From Methylophilaceae bacterium (GTDB lineage Bacteria > Pseudomonadota > Gammaproteobacteria > Burkholderiales > Methylophilaceae), in NCBI GenBank assembly GCA_018398995.1, contig CP073759.1, positions 124,001 to 188,000 on the forward strand: a DNA stretch of 64,000 nt, read 5' to 3'. Every line of letters begins with the position of its first letter. Position 1 is the first letter of the stretch. A program made the translations under genes and the position numbers. The notes beneath the pieces are model-generated. The model saw only the letters and a program-made list of their open reading frames with translations. It had not been told where the DNA came from and ran no database searches. Below are positions 1-9,543 of the stretch, piece by piece.

Positions 1-329
1 CTGGGTTTGCCCATGCGCTTTGCCAATAAAGCTTGGCCGATGGTGTTATTCACTTTATGTGCACCGGTATGATTGAGATCTTCGCGTTTTAAATAGATTT
101 GGGCACCACCAACTTTATCAGACCATCGTTGTGCATGGTAAATCGGACTAGGCCTTCCAACGAAATGTTTTAAGTCATAGGCATATTCGGCCAAAAAGGC
201 AGGATCATGCCGATACTTTTCATACATGAGACGTAGTTCATCTAGTGCTTCAACCAATGTTTCTGCAACAAAAGAACCTCCAAATTGACCAAAATGACCT
301 CTTTCGTCTGGCATATCGTATAACTGCAT
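1..329 (-). CDS. trpB: Tryptophan synthase beta subunit, N-terminal part (cut by window edge)
   Basis: The first 109 codons of TrpB are present; the rest lies beyond base 1. TrpB condenses indole with L-serine using PLP in the last step of tryptophan synthesis, as an alpha2-beta2 complex with TrpA. The visible N-terminus has the family signature [15 protein letters not shown] near residue 11 and the PLP-lysine region [20 protein letters not shown] near residue 85. The ATG at 327-329 opens the family-typical sequence [11 protein letters not shown]. It lies 72 bases downstream of trpF on the same strand, the usual trpF-trpB order. Identification is firm. Confidence 0.95.
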   Translation of the reverse strand, partial: MQLYDMPDERGHFGQFGGSFVAETLVEALDELRLMYEKYRHDPAFLAEYAYDLKHFVGRPSPIYHAQRWSDKVGGAQIYLKREDLNHTGAHKVNNTIGQALLAKRMGKP

Positions 330-401
330 AACTTACCCTTTGCTTTTGGTGTACGTGAATGACACCAAATTAATCATTTTCATAAATTGCGTTCAATCGT
401 T

Positions 402-1016
402 TCAAGCATTAATTGCCGCCATAAACGCGGCTATCTTTTGTGTATCTTTAATACCTTTACTTTGCTCAACACCACCACTCACATCAACGGCAAACGGCCG
501 CACATGATGTATCGCTTGCTTTACATTCTCTGGCGTTAAGCCACCAGCTAGAATAATGGGTTTAGGCAATTGTTTGGGAATTAAATTCCAATCAAATACC
601 AAACCAGTACCGCCAACCGCAACATCAGAATATGCATCTAAGAGCAGCGCTTTAGCATTTGCATAGTCATGTGCATATTGTATCAAATTTGTGTCAGGTT
701 TAACGCGAATTGCCTTTAAATAAGGTAATCCGTATTGTGTGCACGCGGGCTCGAGCTCGTCTCCATGAAATTGCAATAAGTCTATCCGTACATTTGACAA
801 CACCGCATTGATCTCTTGTTGACTAGCATTAACGAATAAAGCAACAACACTAACAAAAGGCGGCAATGCTGCACTAATCAAGGCCGCCTGAGCAACACTT
901 ACACAACGTGGACTGGGCGCATAAAACACCAAACCAATGGCGTCTGCGCCATGTCGAACTGCACATAATGCATCTTCTACCCGAGTAATACCACAAATTT
1001 TGGTTCGTGTTCGCAT
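402..1016 (-). CDS. trpF: Phosphoribosylanthranilate isomerase
   Basis: TrpF converts N-(5-phosphoribosyl)anthranilate to its deoxyribulose isomer, the third step of tryptophan synthesis, in a single TIM barrel of about 205 residues. The start TKICGITR carries the catalytic cysteine. The phosphate-binding ends [11 protein letters not shown] and [15 protein letters not shown] are intact. The frame extends upstream to a GTG at 1028, but the ATG at 1014-1016 gives the usual N-terminus ([11 protein letters not shown]) and is preferred. Neither start has a strong ribosome site. It lies between truA and trpB on the minus strand, as in many betaproteobacteria, and is probably cotranscribed with them. 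Confidence 0.95.
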   Translation of the reverse strand: MRTRTKICGITRVEDALCAVRHGADAIGLVFYAPSPRCVSVAQAALISAALPPFVSVVALFVNASQQEINAVLSNVRIDLLQFHGDELEPACTQYGLPYLKAIRVKPDTNLIQYAHDYANAKALLLDAYSDVAVGGTGLVFDWNLIPKQLPKPIILAGGLTPENVKQAIHHVRPFAVDVSGGVEQSKGIKDTQKIAAFMAAINA

Positions 1017-1101
1017 AAATCTTGCCACATAGTTGATTGATAAAGATGTAAGACTATCTTAAAGCGGTCATATTGTCACAATTTCATCGCAATCATGCAG
1101 G

Positions 1102-1881
1102 CTAAATAACTGTAATGACGCGTTCATTGCTTGGCAATTGCCACCGTTCATCGTAGCTAACTCCAGTTAAATACAAGCCATTCGCTGAAAATGTTGGTGG
1201 GGAAATCGTTCTATCTTGTTGCAAAAGTAAATCGCGAATGAATGACGGCGGGTTTTTTCCATTACCCACATAAATCAATGCACCCAGCATATTACGAACT
1301 TGGTGTTGTAAAAATGCATTAGCCGCAAACTTAAAAATAAATTTTTCATCAAATTGTTCTACACTTGCTTGGTATATCGTTCTTACTGCTGTATTGGCTT
1401 GACATTCGCTTGCTCTAAAGGCGCTAAAGTCATGCTCTCCAATTAAATAGTGAGCAGCTTCTTGCATTGTTTTTAAATTGAGTGGCAGATGATACCAACC
1501 TGCTTTGGTGGCTAAAATAGCCGGGGCAACTGAATGATTAACTAATAAATACTGATAACTGCGTCGCTGTGCTGAAAATCTTGCGTGAAAATCATCCATA
1601 ACAGTTTTAGACCAAATCACTCGCACCGCATTAGGTAGTAATGCATTAACACCGCGCAGCCATGCGTTCTCAGGTCGATTAGCTGTCGTATCAAAGTGTA
1701 CAACTTGCATCAGCGCATGGACACCAGCATCTGTTCTGCCAGCGGCATGCAAGCGTATTGGATGCTGTGCAATGGCGCAAATTGCAGCTTCCAAGACATC
1801 TTGTACGCCACATCTATTAGGCTGGCTTTGCCATCCACAGTAGTTTGACCCATCGTACTCTATACCCAATACAATTCGCAT
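1102..1881 (-). CDS. truA: tRNA pseudouridine(38-40) synthase
   Basis: TruA converts uridines 38, 39 and 40 of the tRNA anticodon arm to pseudouridine. The catalytic aspartate is D51 in AAGRTDAGVHA, the family hallmark. The N-terminal GIEYDGSNYCGWQ and the C-terminal FLQHQVRNMLGAL are also typical. At 259 residues it is of normal length. The ATG at 1881 lies three bases after the stop of the upstream membrane-protein gene, so the two are almost certainly translated from one message. It sits in the fimV-truA-trpF order common in betaproteobacteria, with one extra gene between fimV and truA here. Confidence 0.96.
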   Translation of the reverse strand: MRIVLGIEYDGSNYCGWQSQPNRCGVQDVLEAAICAIAQHPIRLHAAGRTDAGVHALMQVVHFDTTANRPENAWLRGVNALLPNAVRVIWSKTVMDDFHARFSAQRRSYQYLLVNHSVAPAILATKAGWYHLPLNLKTMQEAAHYLIGEHDFSAFRASECQANTAVRTIYQASVEQFDEKFIFKFAANAFLQHQVRNMLGALIYVGNGKNPPSFIRDLLLQQDRTISPPTFSANGLYLTGVSYDERWQLPSNERVITVI

Positions 1882-1884
1882 GTA

Positions 1885-2523
1885 TCAACCTAAATAGAGG
1901 GTTACCATGAATAATAAAGCCATCAGCACAATGACAACATAGTCCATCGTAGCCTGCGGTGGATTTTCTAATGCTATCGCCAAATCCATGTCCGGCACCT
2001 CAGTTGCCTCTTGGGTTAAATACTGTGAAATACTGTTTGTTAACGATAGTCGATCCGCCTTTGGTTGTTGCAATTCTACATAGTGCAATGTTAACCAAAG
2101 TCTTGCAGCAAAACGTTGCACATCAACGCCGCAGTAAGTCAATGGCTGTATTAAAAAGTAAATGCCAGATATTAATTGCTGTTTACTATTCTGCATCAGT
2201 ATGAGTGATAGCAATGCAAGTAAACTTGCAATTCTGAGCACTTGTTCTAACCCCATCAACAACCCTTCATAAGTTGGCTTAAAAACAATAGTCGAAATAA
2301 TGACATGTTCACCGGGTGTATTAAATGCAAAAATACTAAACATCACCAAGTAAAACCATTTCAAACGAAAGCTTAGACGAAAGTAATGTCGATTATTAAC
2401 ATATATCAATAAGACAAATAAAATTGGCAACAGTAGCAATAAAGTCGTCAGCTGCCAATAATTGATCAGTAACGCGAAAATAAAAAAAGTAATTAACTGT
2501 GTTTTAGTAGTTACTTGATACAA
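1885..2523 (-). CDS. CbiQ/ECF-T-like integral membrane protein, function unknown
   Basis: This 212-residue protein has about five hydrophobic segments: two near the N-terminus, one around 57-70, one around 93-110 and one at the extreme C-terminus (about 193-211). The middle, with FNTPGEHV, the PTYEGLLMGLEQVLRIASLLALL stretch (about residues 83-105) and RFAARLWLTLHYVE, resembles the transmembrane (T) component of ECF/CbiQ-type transporters. No ATPase or substrate-binding partner lies nearby and I cannot see clear coupling-helix Ala-Arg-Gly motifs. Treat the family link as tentative. It follows the terminator after fimV and abuts truA, so it may share the truA transcript. Confidence 0.6.
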   Translation of the reverse strand: MYQVTTKTQLITFFIFALLINYWQLTTLLLLLPILFVLLIYVNNRHYFRLSFRLKWFYLVMFSIFAFNTPGEHVIISTIVFKPTYEGLLMGLEQVLRIASLLALLSLILMQNSKQQLISGIYFLIQPLTYCGVDVQRFAARLWLTLHYVELQQPKADRLSLTNSISQYLTQEATEVPDMDLAIALENPPQATMDYVVIVLMALLFMVTLYLG

Positions 2524-2573
2524 ATCATGCTCCTACGATGAGCCAATCTCATATTACGTGACCATTCATATAA

Positions 2574-2597
2574 AAAGCCGAGCAAAAGCCCGGCTTT
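2574..2597 (-). terminator. Rho-independent terminator after fimV
   Basis: On the minus strand a ten-base-pair stem (AAAGCCGGGC with GCTCGGCTTT, one G-T pair) closes a TTTT loop and is followed by a T-run. It lies 16 bases past the fimV stop and upstream of the CbiQ-like gene, so it probably attenuates or ends fimV transcription. Confidence 0.75.
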
Positions 2598-2612
2598 CAG
2601 AATCAACAAAGA

Positions 2613-5261
2613 TTAAGCCAGTGAGGCCAACATTTGATCGGCGCGTTTACGCTGGCTAATGCTGCCTTCTTTTAACACTTCTTCTAATAATTCTCTGGCT
2701 CCATCTTTATCTTCCATATCAATATAAGCCGCGACCAATTCAAGTTTTGTCTCAACTTCCTCTTGCGCTGGCGTCATCACGTCTTCATCAATCATCTCTT
2801 CTTCAACCTGCTGTGAAACGTTATCAACAAAAGATAGCTCATCATCCATATCTAAGGAAATGTCCGATACATCCAATACATTATTAGTGTGAGCAGTGTT
2901 AACTTCGTTTTGATTATCCTTATCCACACCGAGGTCAAACCCTACTTCGCTGTTATCATTATCTTCTTGCAGTTGTAATGTTTTTGCATCAGCGCCTAAG
3001 TCAGCTTCATTAAAGCTCGCGCCTGCAGCAATATCTCTATCTTTCTGTCCGGCATCTTTTAGACTCATGGTTTCAATATCTTGGTTGCGTGTACTTTCTG
3101 TTTCTATCGTTGGAAAATCTAAACTAGGTATACTACTAATCACTTTTTTTATTTCTTGATCGCCGGTGTCTGAGGCATTTAAGTCAAATGAAAGCGCCTG
3201 CTCCTGTTCATCGAAATTTTCAAGATCTTTATTTTGGCGCGATGCCAATTCGGTTATATCACTATCGACTCTTGCAACCGCAGGATTATCCGTACTAACA
3301 TTGTCTGATACTGAAAAATCTAAATCAACTTCTGCCGCCAATGGGGAGTCAGAGAAATCTGAAAAATCCAGTGGATCTTCAGATGGCAAATCTATTTGCG
3401 GTGCTTTTTCAATAAAATCTGATGTGTCAGTGTTGGTTTTAACACTATTAGATACAGGAAAATCAGCTTCAGATATCTCATCAACCGTATCATTTGTTTT
3501 TTGATAAAGCGGATTATTTGGCTCTAATTTAGCCCCCATCTCTATCACTTTTGACCATATTGGATTATCACCACCTAAGCTTACATACAATTCACTCGCA
3601 GTGGTTTCAAATGAAATGGTATTTTTATTAGCCGCATACATTTCTAATAATTTCAGATGTAATTCATAGCGTTGCGGTTCTTTTGATATTGCATCTTTTA
3701 GAATTTCTTCAGCTTGTGCATCGCGACCATACGCCATATAGACTTCTGCTTCAGCAATTGGATCAACGTCATTTGTATCAATTAAACCATTGCTAGCACT
3801 ATGGGAGAAATCAGTTAAAAATGAAGTATCGCCTGTGGTTAGTGTGCCTGTCGCTGTATCACCAATAATGGTACTGGCTTTTAAACTACCGGATGTCATG
3901 ATTCCCTGCTCAAAGTCATCAAGTTTTTTACTTCGCTTGTTTCTAAAGTACAACCAGAGAGCAACCAAGAGAATCACTAACGCTAGCAAGGCGGCTATGA
4001 GCGCTTGATTGAAATTTGTTAGCTTATCTAAACCACTTTCAAGCATGTTAGAAAAGAAGTTTGGTTGCTTTTCATTAGACAGCTTAGCACTTGGAGCCAT
4101 CACTGGCGCTGACTTTTCAGACGTATCGACTGTCGGCTGGTTATCACCCGCTTGTTCTGTCGCTTGTTCTTGCGCGTTTAACATTGCATTGTTTTTAAGC
4201 GCCAACAATTTTTGCATGTCTTCAATTTGTTTTTCTAATGCAGCAGTTCTCTCCTCCGCTTCTTTAAGTCCTTTTTCACGTGCAGTAATTTCTTCTTGAA
4301 GCGCGGTTATTTTAGCGTTGGCATTTGCTTCTAATTGATTGATATCGGCAGTCGATAATTTCACAACATCTTTGGTGGCACTCTTAACACCAGACAGCTC
4401 TTCAGTAGCCGATTTTATTTTGCCACTAGTTGATGGCCCAGTTTCAGCATTAAGCTCTGGTGCTTTTTGCAAAACAACTTCAGCCAGTTTGTTACGATAA
4501 TTATTCCAATCTGTTGTTTGTAGCTTTATTTCTTGATGAGCATATTGAGTTGTTATTTTACTGAGCGCCTCTTGGGAAGGTGCTTGTAAAATTTTACCGA
4601 CTTTGAGTCGATTCATATTTTTACCATCAAATGCATCAGGATTTGCTTCAAAAAGTGTAACCAGCACCTGCGCTAAACTCACCCCTGGCTGTTGCATACT
4701 ACGTGCAACCTTGTAGAGCGTATCACCCCTTTTCGTTAAATGCTCTTGAATCGCTGGCGCAAATGTTGGCTCTTCAGCACTGTCATTAAGGTCAGGCATT
4801 TCAACAGTGTCTTTATCCACACGCTTGGTGGTTGGTGCCTGTATTTGACTTGGGCTGGACTCATCAATTGGCGGATCTAATAGTAAAGTATATTGCCTAG
4901 TAACACGACCATTACTCCACTCTGCCACTACAAGCAAATCTAAAAAGGGTTCTAAAACAGGGCTAGCAGACGTCAGTACCAAGGTATTGCGACCAGCATC
5001 TGTGTTGATACGCAGTTTAACCTCATCATGTAGCGGTAATCTTGTTAATCCTTGTTCAGCGTACGCGGCTTTTGTGTCTAGCTTTGTTTTTAAAGTTGCA
5101 AGCTCAGTAGATGTAACCGACAAGAGTTCAACACTTGCCTGCAAGGGCTCTCCAAGTGAGGACGTGACATTAACAGAACCAAGCCCTACCGCTAGTGCGG
5201 AGAAAGGCAGTCCTATTAAAAACAAAATAATTGCTATTTTCTTTATTGCTGAGAAATACAC
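2613..5261 (-). CDS. fimV: FimV/HubP-type cell-pole protein with LysM and TPR regions
   Basis: FimV/HubP proteins organise the cell pole (type IV pili, flagella, chemosensory proteins) in Gammaproteobacteria and Betaproteobacteria. Visible domains in order: signal peptide (1-24), FimV N-terminal beta domain (about 25-130), peptidoglycan-binding LysM (about 174-228), coiled coil (about 310-360), one transmembrane helix (about 418-439), a TPR-like segment starting at the IAEAEVYMAYGRDAQAEEIL stretch, a long acidic Asp/Ser-rich linker, and the conserved C-terminal FimV motif ETKLELVAAYIDMED ending in LASLA. At 882 residues it is a normal family size. It lies downstream of asd, the standard order. 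The acidic linker diverges quickly, so its exact role here is inferred. Confidence 0.93.
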   Translation of the reverse strand: MYFSAIKKIAIILFLIGLPFSALAVGLGSVNVTSSLGEPLQASVELLSVTSTELATLKTKLDTKAAYAEQGLTRLPLHDEVKLRINTDAGRNTLVLTSASPVLEPFLDLLVVAEWSNGRVTRQYTLLLDPPIDESSPSQIQAPTTKRVDKDTVEMPDLNDSAEEPTFAPAIQEHLTKRGDTLYKVARSMQQPGVSLAQVLVTLFEANPDAFDGKNMNRLKVGKILQAPSQEALSKITTQYAHQEIKLQTTDWNNYRNKLAEVVLQKAPELNAETGPSTSGKIKSATEELSGVKSATKDVVKLSTADINQLEANANAKITALQEEITAREKGLKEAEERTAALEKQIEDMQKLLALKNNAMLNAQEQATEQAGDNQPTVDTSEKSAPVMAPSAKLSNEKQPNFFSNMLESGLDKLTNFNQALIAALLALVILLVALWLYFRNKRSKKLDDFEQGIMTSGSLKASTIIGDTATGTLTTGDTSFLTDFSHSASNGLIDTNDVDPIAEAEVYMAYGRDAQAEEILKDAISKEPQRYELHLKLLEMYAANKNTISFETTASELYVSLGGDNPIWSKVIEMGAKLEPNNPLYQKTNDTVDEISEADFPVSNSVKTNTDTSDFIEKAPQIDLPSEDPLDFSDFSDSPLAAEVDLDFSVSDNVSTDNPAVARVDSDITELASRQNKDLENFDEQEQALSFDLNASDTGDQEIKKVISSIPSLDFPTIETESTRNQDIETMSLKDAGQKDRDIAAGASFNEADLGADAKTLQLQEDNDNSEVGFDLGVDKDNQNEVNTAHTNNVLDVSDISLDMDDELSFVDNVSQQVEEEMIDEDVMTPAQEEVETKLELVAAYIDMEDKDGARELLEEVLKEGSISQRKRADQMLASLA

Positions 5262-5422
5262 TATTTCACCTTAAAATTCAGATGCTTAAATCGTTAAGAT
5301 TATCGCCATTTATAAACAAAAACAAGCTAACACCAATTAGTGAGAGATGCAAGCGCGTTACCGTTACGTTTTATATCGCTTGGGTTGTTAATGAATACTG
5401 TCTCTTTTTACACAAATACATT

Positions 5423-6538
5423 TTATTGGTCATGCACCAATATACGCAACATACGCCTTAATGGCTCTGCCGCACCCCATAACAGCTGATCACCAACACT
5501 AAACGCTGACAAATACGTCTCCCCCATTGCCAGTTTGCGTAAGCGTCCAACTGGCGTTTTCAGTTGTCCGGTAACAGCGGCTGGCGATAGTGATTCTACA
5601 GTTGTATCTCGATGATTTGGAATCACTTCTGTCCAATCATTGGCTTCGCTCAACATTTGCTCTATTTCATTTAACGGCACATTTTGCTTCAACTTAAGCG
5701 TAAACGCTTGGGAGTGACAGCGCATTGCACCAATACGCACACATAGGCCGTCAATTGGGATTGGATTATTAAGGCGACCAATGATTTTATTGGTTTCAAC
5801 GCCACCTTTCCACTCTTCTTTACTTTGTCCATTTGCCACTTCCTTGTCAATCCAAGGAATTAAACTACCTGCTAGCGGAACACCAAAGTGATCCGTTGGC
5901 ATACGCTCTGATTGAATTGTTTCTGCCACCCGTTTATCAATCTCTAGTATAGCTGATGCTGGATTGGCCAATAAGCCTTGAACAGAAGCATGAACAGCCC
6001 CCATTTGCGCAATTAACTCACGCATATTTTGCGCGCCAGCACCAGAAGCGGCTTGGTAAGTCATAGAAGTTGCCCACTCAATCAAATCGGCTTTGAAAAG
6101 ACCATGCAATGACATCAACATAAGTGAAACAGTACAGTTTCCACCAATCCAATTTTTACCACCTGTATGTAATGCCTCTTTGATAACATGCATATTAACT
6201 GGATCAAGCACAATCACAGCCTCTTTTTCCATACGTAATGTCGACGCCGCATCTACCCAATGCCCATCCCAGCCATCAGCTCTAAGCTTTGGATAAATAT
6301 CAGTGGTGTAATCACCGCCCTGGCAAGACACAATCACATCCATGACTTTTAATTCTGCAATATTGTTTGCATCTTTCAAGGCAGGCGAGTGCTTGCCTAC
6401 ATCGGGCGCATCAGCACCTATCTGAGAAGTGGTAAAAAATTGTGGTTCTATATCCGCAAAATCATTTTCTTGGATCATACGCTGCATCAGCACAGAGCCC
6501 ACCATGCCACGCCAACCAACAAATCCTACTTTCAACAT
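5423..6538 (-). CDS. asd: Aspartate-semialdehyde dehydrogenase
   Basis: Asd reduces aspartyl phosphate to aspartate semialdehyde with NADPH, the branch point to lysine/diaminopimelate, threonine and methionine. The N-terminal [18 protein letters not shown] is the NADP-binding loop of the gammaproteobacterial-type enzyme. The nucleophile is C135 in GGNCTVSLM. The later [16 protein letters not shown] carries the substrate-binding Arg and catalytic His. At 371 residues it is full length. It stands between a small lipoprotein gene and fimV in the leu-asd-fimV-truA-trp run, with about 160 bases to fimV. Confidence 0.97.
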   Translation of the reverse strand: MLKVGFVGWRGMVGSVLMQRMIQENDFADIEPQFFTTSQIGADAPDVGKHSPALKDANNIAELKVMDVIVSCQGGDYTTDIYPKLRADGWDGHWVDAASTLRMEKEAVIVLDPVNMHVIKEALHTGGKNWIGGNCTVSLMLMSLHGLFKADLIEWATSMTYQAASGAGAQNMRELIAQMGAVHASVQGLLANPASAILEIDKRVAETIQSERMPTDHFGVPLAGSLIPWIDKEVANGQSKEEWKGGVETNKIIGRLNNPIPIDGLCVRIGAMRCHSQAFTLKLKQNVPLNEIEQMLSEANDWTEVIPNHRDTTVESLSPAAVTGQLKTPVGRLRKLAMGETYLSAFSVGDQLLWGAAEPLRRMLRILVHDQ

Positions 6539-6590
6539 ACTTTATCCAATTCTTTTAACCTAATTTTGAGTCAATGTCGTTTTAATCAAT

Positions 6591-6710
6591 TTATTTTGTT
6601 GATTTTTGAACCGCTTCACCAGCTTTTTCTAAGTCTTTACCTAACCCATGAACAGTATTGCAAGCCGACAACAGCCCCATTAAACCAATCAGAACCAATA
6701 AACGAACCAT
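6591..6710 (-). CDS. Entericidin EcnA/B-like small lipoprotein
   Basis: A 39-residue protein with a basic-hydrophobic signal peptide (MVRLLVLIGLMGLLSAC), a lipobox LSAC with Cys17, and a short tail NTVHGLGKDLEKAGEAVQKS, which matches the entericidin pattern (N-T-x-x-G-x-G-K-D). Three consecutive ATGs (6716, 6713, 6710) are possible starts. A GGAGG box just after the yajQ stop lies seven bases from the third, which is chosen. Entericidins are cell-envelope lipoproteins linked in E. coli to an antidote/toxin pair. Only one copy is seen here, so no toxin role is implied. It sits between yajQ and asd. Confidence 0.82.
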   Translation of the reverse strand: MVRLLVLIGLMGLLSACNTVHGLGKDLEKAGEAVQKSTK

Positions 6711-6723
6711 CATCATGCCTCCG

Positions 6724-7218
6724 TTAATCTCTAAAATTACCAAATTTAAGCGGGAAATCTGTAATACTTTTTTTTACCAATGCAATGGCCTCTTGCAAAA
6801 TATCACGCTTAGCACCATTTACACGGACTGCATCACCTTGAATACTGGCCTGCACTTTCATACCGCTATCTTTAATGGCTTTGACAATTCTTTTAGATAA
6901 GTCACTGTCAATCCCATCTTTCACAACCAACTCTTGCTTTGACTTGCTGCCAGAAATTGTTTGCACATCTTTATGCTCCAAGCGCTTTGATGAGTCAGGC
7001 TCTTTCTTTTCCATCGCTGGTAACAGTATGTCTTTAATCTGATTTAGCTGGAACTCATTATCACCAAACAAAGTAATCACAGCATCTTTATCATTAAATT
7101 CAATTTTGGCCGATGTGCCCTTAAAGTCATATCGATTCGTAATTTGTTTTGCAGCGGTATCAATAGCATTGCTTAATGCCACTTTATCAACCTCTGATGT
7201 AATATCAAATGAAGGCAT
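6724..7218 (-). CDS. yajQ: YajQ-family (UPF0234) nucleotide-binding protein
   Basis: YajQ proteins are small two-domain cytosolic proteins that bind nucleotides; a homologue in Xanthomonas binds cyclic di-GMP. The sequence MPSFDITSEVDK at the start, RYDFKGTSAKIEF and the ending ITDFPLKFGNFRD are diagnostic. The frame is open to 7260, but the ATG at 7218 has an AGGAG six bases upstream and gives 164 residues, close to E. coli YajQ. It is followed after 13 bases by the entericidin-like gene. Its cellular function is not settled in the family. Confidence 0.94.
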   Translation of the reverse strand: MPSFDITSEVDKVALSNAIDTAAKQITNRYDFKGTSAKIEFNDKDAVITLFGDNEFQLNQIKDILLPAMEKKEPDSSKRLEHKDVQTISGSKSKQELVVKDGIDSDLSKRIVKAIKDSGMKVQASIQGDAVRVNGAKRDILQEAIALVKKSITDFPLKFGNFRD

Positions 7219-7292
7219 GTAGCTCCTTTCAGTAATTTCTATTATGCGTTGACTGAGCACTTATTTGCCACATAAGCAATCAGTCATTAATG

Positions 7293-7604
7293 TCATTCAT
7301 AGTGGCAGACGTAATCCAAAGTTTCAACTGTCTCTATATCAAAACTGGTGTTGCCGCCAATCGCAAACTTATCGCCAGCTTGATACTTTTTCCAATCCGC
7401 TTGACCAGCCAAACGCACTTTACACACACCAGAATTAATTTCCATCAACTCAGGAGACTCGGTCTTAAAGGTCAATGTGCTTGGAAAAATCACGCCCAAG
7501 GTATTACGTGTGCCATTCGGAAATAGCACAGTATGACTCACACATTTACCATCAAAGTAAATATTCGCTTTCTTTTTTACACTTACGTTATCAAACTGAG
7601 CCAT
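7293..7604 (-). CDS. ppnP: Pyrimidine/purine nucleoside phosphorylase PpnP
   Basis: PpnP (formerly YaiE, UPF0345) is a small cupin that phosphorolytically cleaves several nucleosides. This 103-residue protein shows the family sequence: [23 protein letters not shown] begins around residue 4, then [22 protein letters not shown], and [18 protein letters not shown] near the end. An AGGAG-like box lies just upstream of the ATG at 7604. It falls between leuB and yajQ on the same strand, a position not usual for leu-asd clusters, so it looks like an insertion of housekeeping genes into the ancestral order. Confidence 0.93.
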   Translation of the reverse strand: MAQFDNVSVKKKANIYFDGKCVSHTVLFPNGTRNTLGVIFPSTLTFKTESPELMEINSGVCKVRLAGQADWKKYQAGDKFAIGGNTSFDIETVETLDYVCHYE

Positions 7605-7702
7605 TTCAAATCTCCTAAATTTGTTTAACTATTATTATCGCAGAAAAGCAACCACCAGTAACGGCAATGTCCTGCTTATTGCTTTTAAAATCAACTACAG
7701 CT

Positions 7703-8773
7703 CTACATTGCTGCGACGATTTGATCGCCCATTTCAGAACAGCTGACTTTTTTCATGCCTTCTTCGTATATATCACCCGTACGATAACCTGCCGCCAATA
7801 CTTTTTTCACTGCATTTTCAATACGCACAGCAGCCGCTTCATGATCAAAGCTATAACGTAGCATCATGGCAACTGAAAGAATCGTTGCGATTGGATTAGC
7901 TAGATTTTTACCTGCAATATCTGGGGCAGAGCCGTGCGAAGGTTCATATAACCCTTGCTTACTTGCATTAAGCGAAGCAGAGGCCAGCATACCGATAGAG
8001 CCTGTCAGCATGGATGCTTCATCAGATAAAATATCACCAAAAATATTGCCAGTCACCATCACATCAAACTGTTTGGGGTTACGAATTAACTGCATGGCGG
8101 CGTTATCCACATACATATGCGTTAACTCAACTTCGGGGTACTCTTTCGCGACATCAATCACAATTTCTTTCCAAAACTCTGTCGTTTCAAGCACGTTTGC
8201 TTTGTCTACAGAACACAGTTTTTTACCCCGTTTCATCGCGATACCAAAAGCCACATGTGCAATGCGGCGCACTTCTGACTCTTTATAAATCATGGTGTTA
8301 AAGCCTTCTCGCTCACCTTCTTCGTTCACACGCATGCCTCGTGGTTGACCAAAATAAACATCACCTGTGAGCTCACGTACAATCATAATATCCAAACCTG
8401 CAACGACTTCAGGTTTTAAGGTAGACGCATTAGCCAACTCTGGATATAACACTGCTGGTCGCAAGTTAGCAAATAAACCTAAGTCTTTACGAATCGCCAA
8501 TAAGCCGCGCTCTGGGCGCAGCGGGCGGTCAAGATTGTCATATTGTGGGCCGCCCACAGCACCTAATAATACCGCATCCGCCGCACGGCAGATTTTTTGT
8601 GTGAACTCTGGGTATGGATGTCCATATTCATCATAAGCTTGACCACCGAGTGGCGCTTCTGTGAATTCCATTTCTAAACCTTCATTTTTCAAAACATCCA
8701 ATACGCGCAACGCTTGTTTAACGATTTCTGGGCCAATACCATCACCTGGCAATACTGCAATTTTCATTGTCAT
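7703..8773 (-). CDS. leuB: 3-isopropylmalate dehydrogenase
   Basis: LeuB oxidises and decarboxylates 3-isopropylmalate with NAD in leucine synthesis. The opening [15 protein letters not shown], the substrate region [11 protein letters not shown], the catalytic [17 protein letters not shown] and the C-terminal NAD site [18 protein letters not shown] are intact. At 356 residues it is full length. Two in-frame ATGs (8773, 8767) are possible; the first has an AGGA eight bases upstream. It follows leuC-leuD after a gap that contains a palindromic intergenic repeat (8806-8883). Confidence 0.97.
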   Translation of the reverse strand: MTMKIAVLPGDGIGPEIVKQALRVLDVLKNEGLEMEFTEAPLGGQAYDEYGHPYPEFTQKICRAADAVLLGAVGGPQYDNLDRPLRPERGLLAIRKDLGLFANLRPAVLYPELANASTLKPEVVAGLDIMIVRELTGDVYFGQPRGMRVNEEGEREGFNTMIYKESEVRRIAHVAFGIAMKRGKKLCSVDKANVLETTEFWKEIVIDVAKEYPEVELTHMYVDNAAMQLIRNPKQFDVMVTGNIFGDILSDEASMLTGSIGMLASASLNASKQGLYEPSHGSAPDIAGKNLANPIATILSVAMMLRYSFDHEAAAVRIENAVKKVLAAGYRTGDIYEEGMKKVSCSEMGDQIVAAM

Positions 8774-8805
8774 CTATTTATCCTAATTATTTAAACTCTT
8801 TTGGT

Positions 8806-8883
8806 CGTCGTTCCCACGAAAGCGAGAATCCATTTTTTTGCTATTTAACGCCACTGGATTCCGTGTCTAGCACGCAATGACGG
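8806..8883. repeat. Degenerate palindromic intergenic repeat between leuD and leuB
   Basis: The left end CGTCGTTCCCACGAAAGCG followed by AGAATCCA and the right end TGGATTCCGTGTCTAG followed by CACGCAATGACGG form an imperfect inverted repeat whose outer (CGTCRTT) and inner (GAATCCA) arms pair. This is a known kind of proteobacterial intergenic repeat with the theme GTCATTCCCGCG...GGAATCCA. It would fold in the leuD-leuB message and could affect its stability; that effect is inference. Confidence 0.7.
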
Positions 8884-8890
8884 TATGTGT

Positions 8891-9529
8891 TTAAGCAAAC
8901 AACCAAGGTTGGCTTTGTTTATGTTTCTCTTCGAAAGATTTAATCTTTTCAGCATGCAATAGGGTCAAGCCAATTTCATCCAAACCATTCAACAAGTTAT
9001 GTTTTGAGGTTGGGTGAATGTCAAATGTAAACGTCTCGCCAGAAGGTAAAGTCACGGTTTGTGATGGTAAATCCACATTGAGGCTGTAGCCTTCAGTAGC
9101 AGCACATTCGTTAAACAACTTATCCACCATAGCGTGACTCGCCACAATTGGCAACATGCCATTTTTGTAGCAATTATTAAAGAAAATATCCGCATAGCTA
9201 GGCGCAATAATCACGCGGAAGCCATAATCTTCAATCGCCCAAGGCGCATGTTCACGCGAAGAGCCACAACCAAAGTTTTCACGCGCTAACATAATTTGCG
9301 CACCTTGGTAGCGTGGCTGGTTTAACACAAAATCTTTGTTTAATGGACGATTGCTACAATCCATGCCAGGTTCGCCGTGGTCTAGGTAACGCCACTCATC
9401 GAACAAATATGGGCCAAAGCCAGAGCGCTTAATACTCTTTAGAAACTGTTTTGGAATAATCGCGTCCGTATCAATATTGGCGCGGTCTATCGGGCAGGCT
9501 AAGCCTTTTAATTGGGTAAATGCTTTCAT
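8891..9529 (-). CDS. leuD: 3-isopropylmalate dehydratase small subunit
   Basis: LeuD is the small (swivel-domain) subunit of isopropylmalate isomerase, which with LeuC isomerises 2- to 3-isopropylmalate. The motifs [14 protein letters not shown] near residue 20 and [16 protein letters not shown] near residue 85 are the family signature. At 212 residues it is normal length. Its start lies 14 bases after the leuC stop, so the two subunits are made from one message. No irregularity seen. Confidence 0.97.
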   Translation of the reverse strand: MKAFTQLKGLACPIDRANIDTDAIIPKQFLKSIKRSGFGPYLFDEWRYLDHGEPGMDCSNRPLNKDFVLNQPRYQGAQIMLARENFGCGSSREHAPWAIEDYGFRVIIAPSYADIFFNNCYKNGMLPIVASHAMVDKLFNECAATEGYSLNVDLPSQTVTLPSGETFTFDIHPTSKHNLLNGLDEIGLTLLHAEKIKSFEEKHKQSQPWLFA

Positions 9530-9543
9530 TTTTTGATTCCTTT

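Noticed and set aside
3166-4299. Plus-strand open frames inside fimV (3166-3504, 3790-4008, 4009-4299)
   Set aside because: They are antisense shadows of the acidic, Ser-rich fimV coding sequence, with no ribosome site and no family resemblance.
6591-6710. A toxin-antidote entericidin pair
   Set aside because: Only one small lipoprotein gene is present, so no pair can be claimed.
7640-7692. AAAAGCAA...TTGCTTTT arms between ppnP and leuB as a terminator
   Set aside because: The loop is about 30 bases and no T-run follows on the minus strand, so termination is not convincing.
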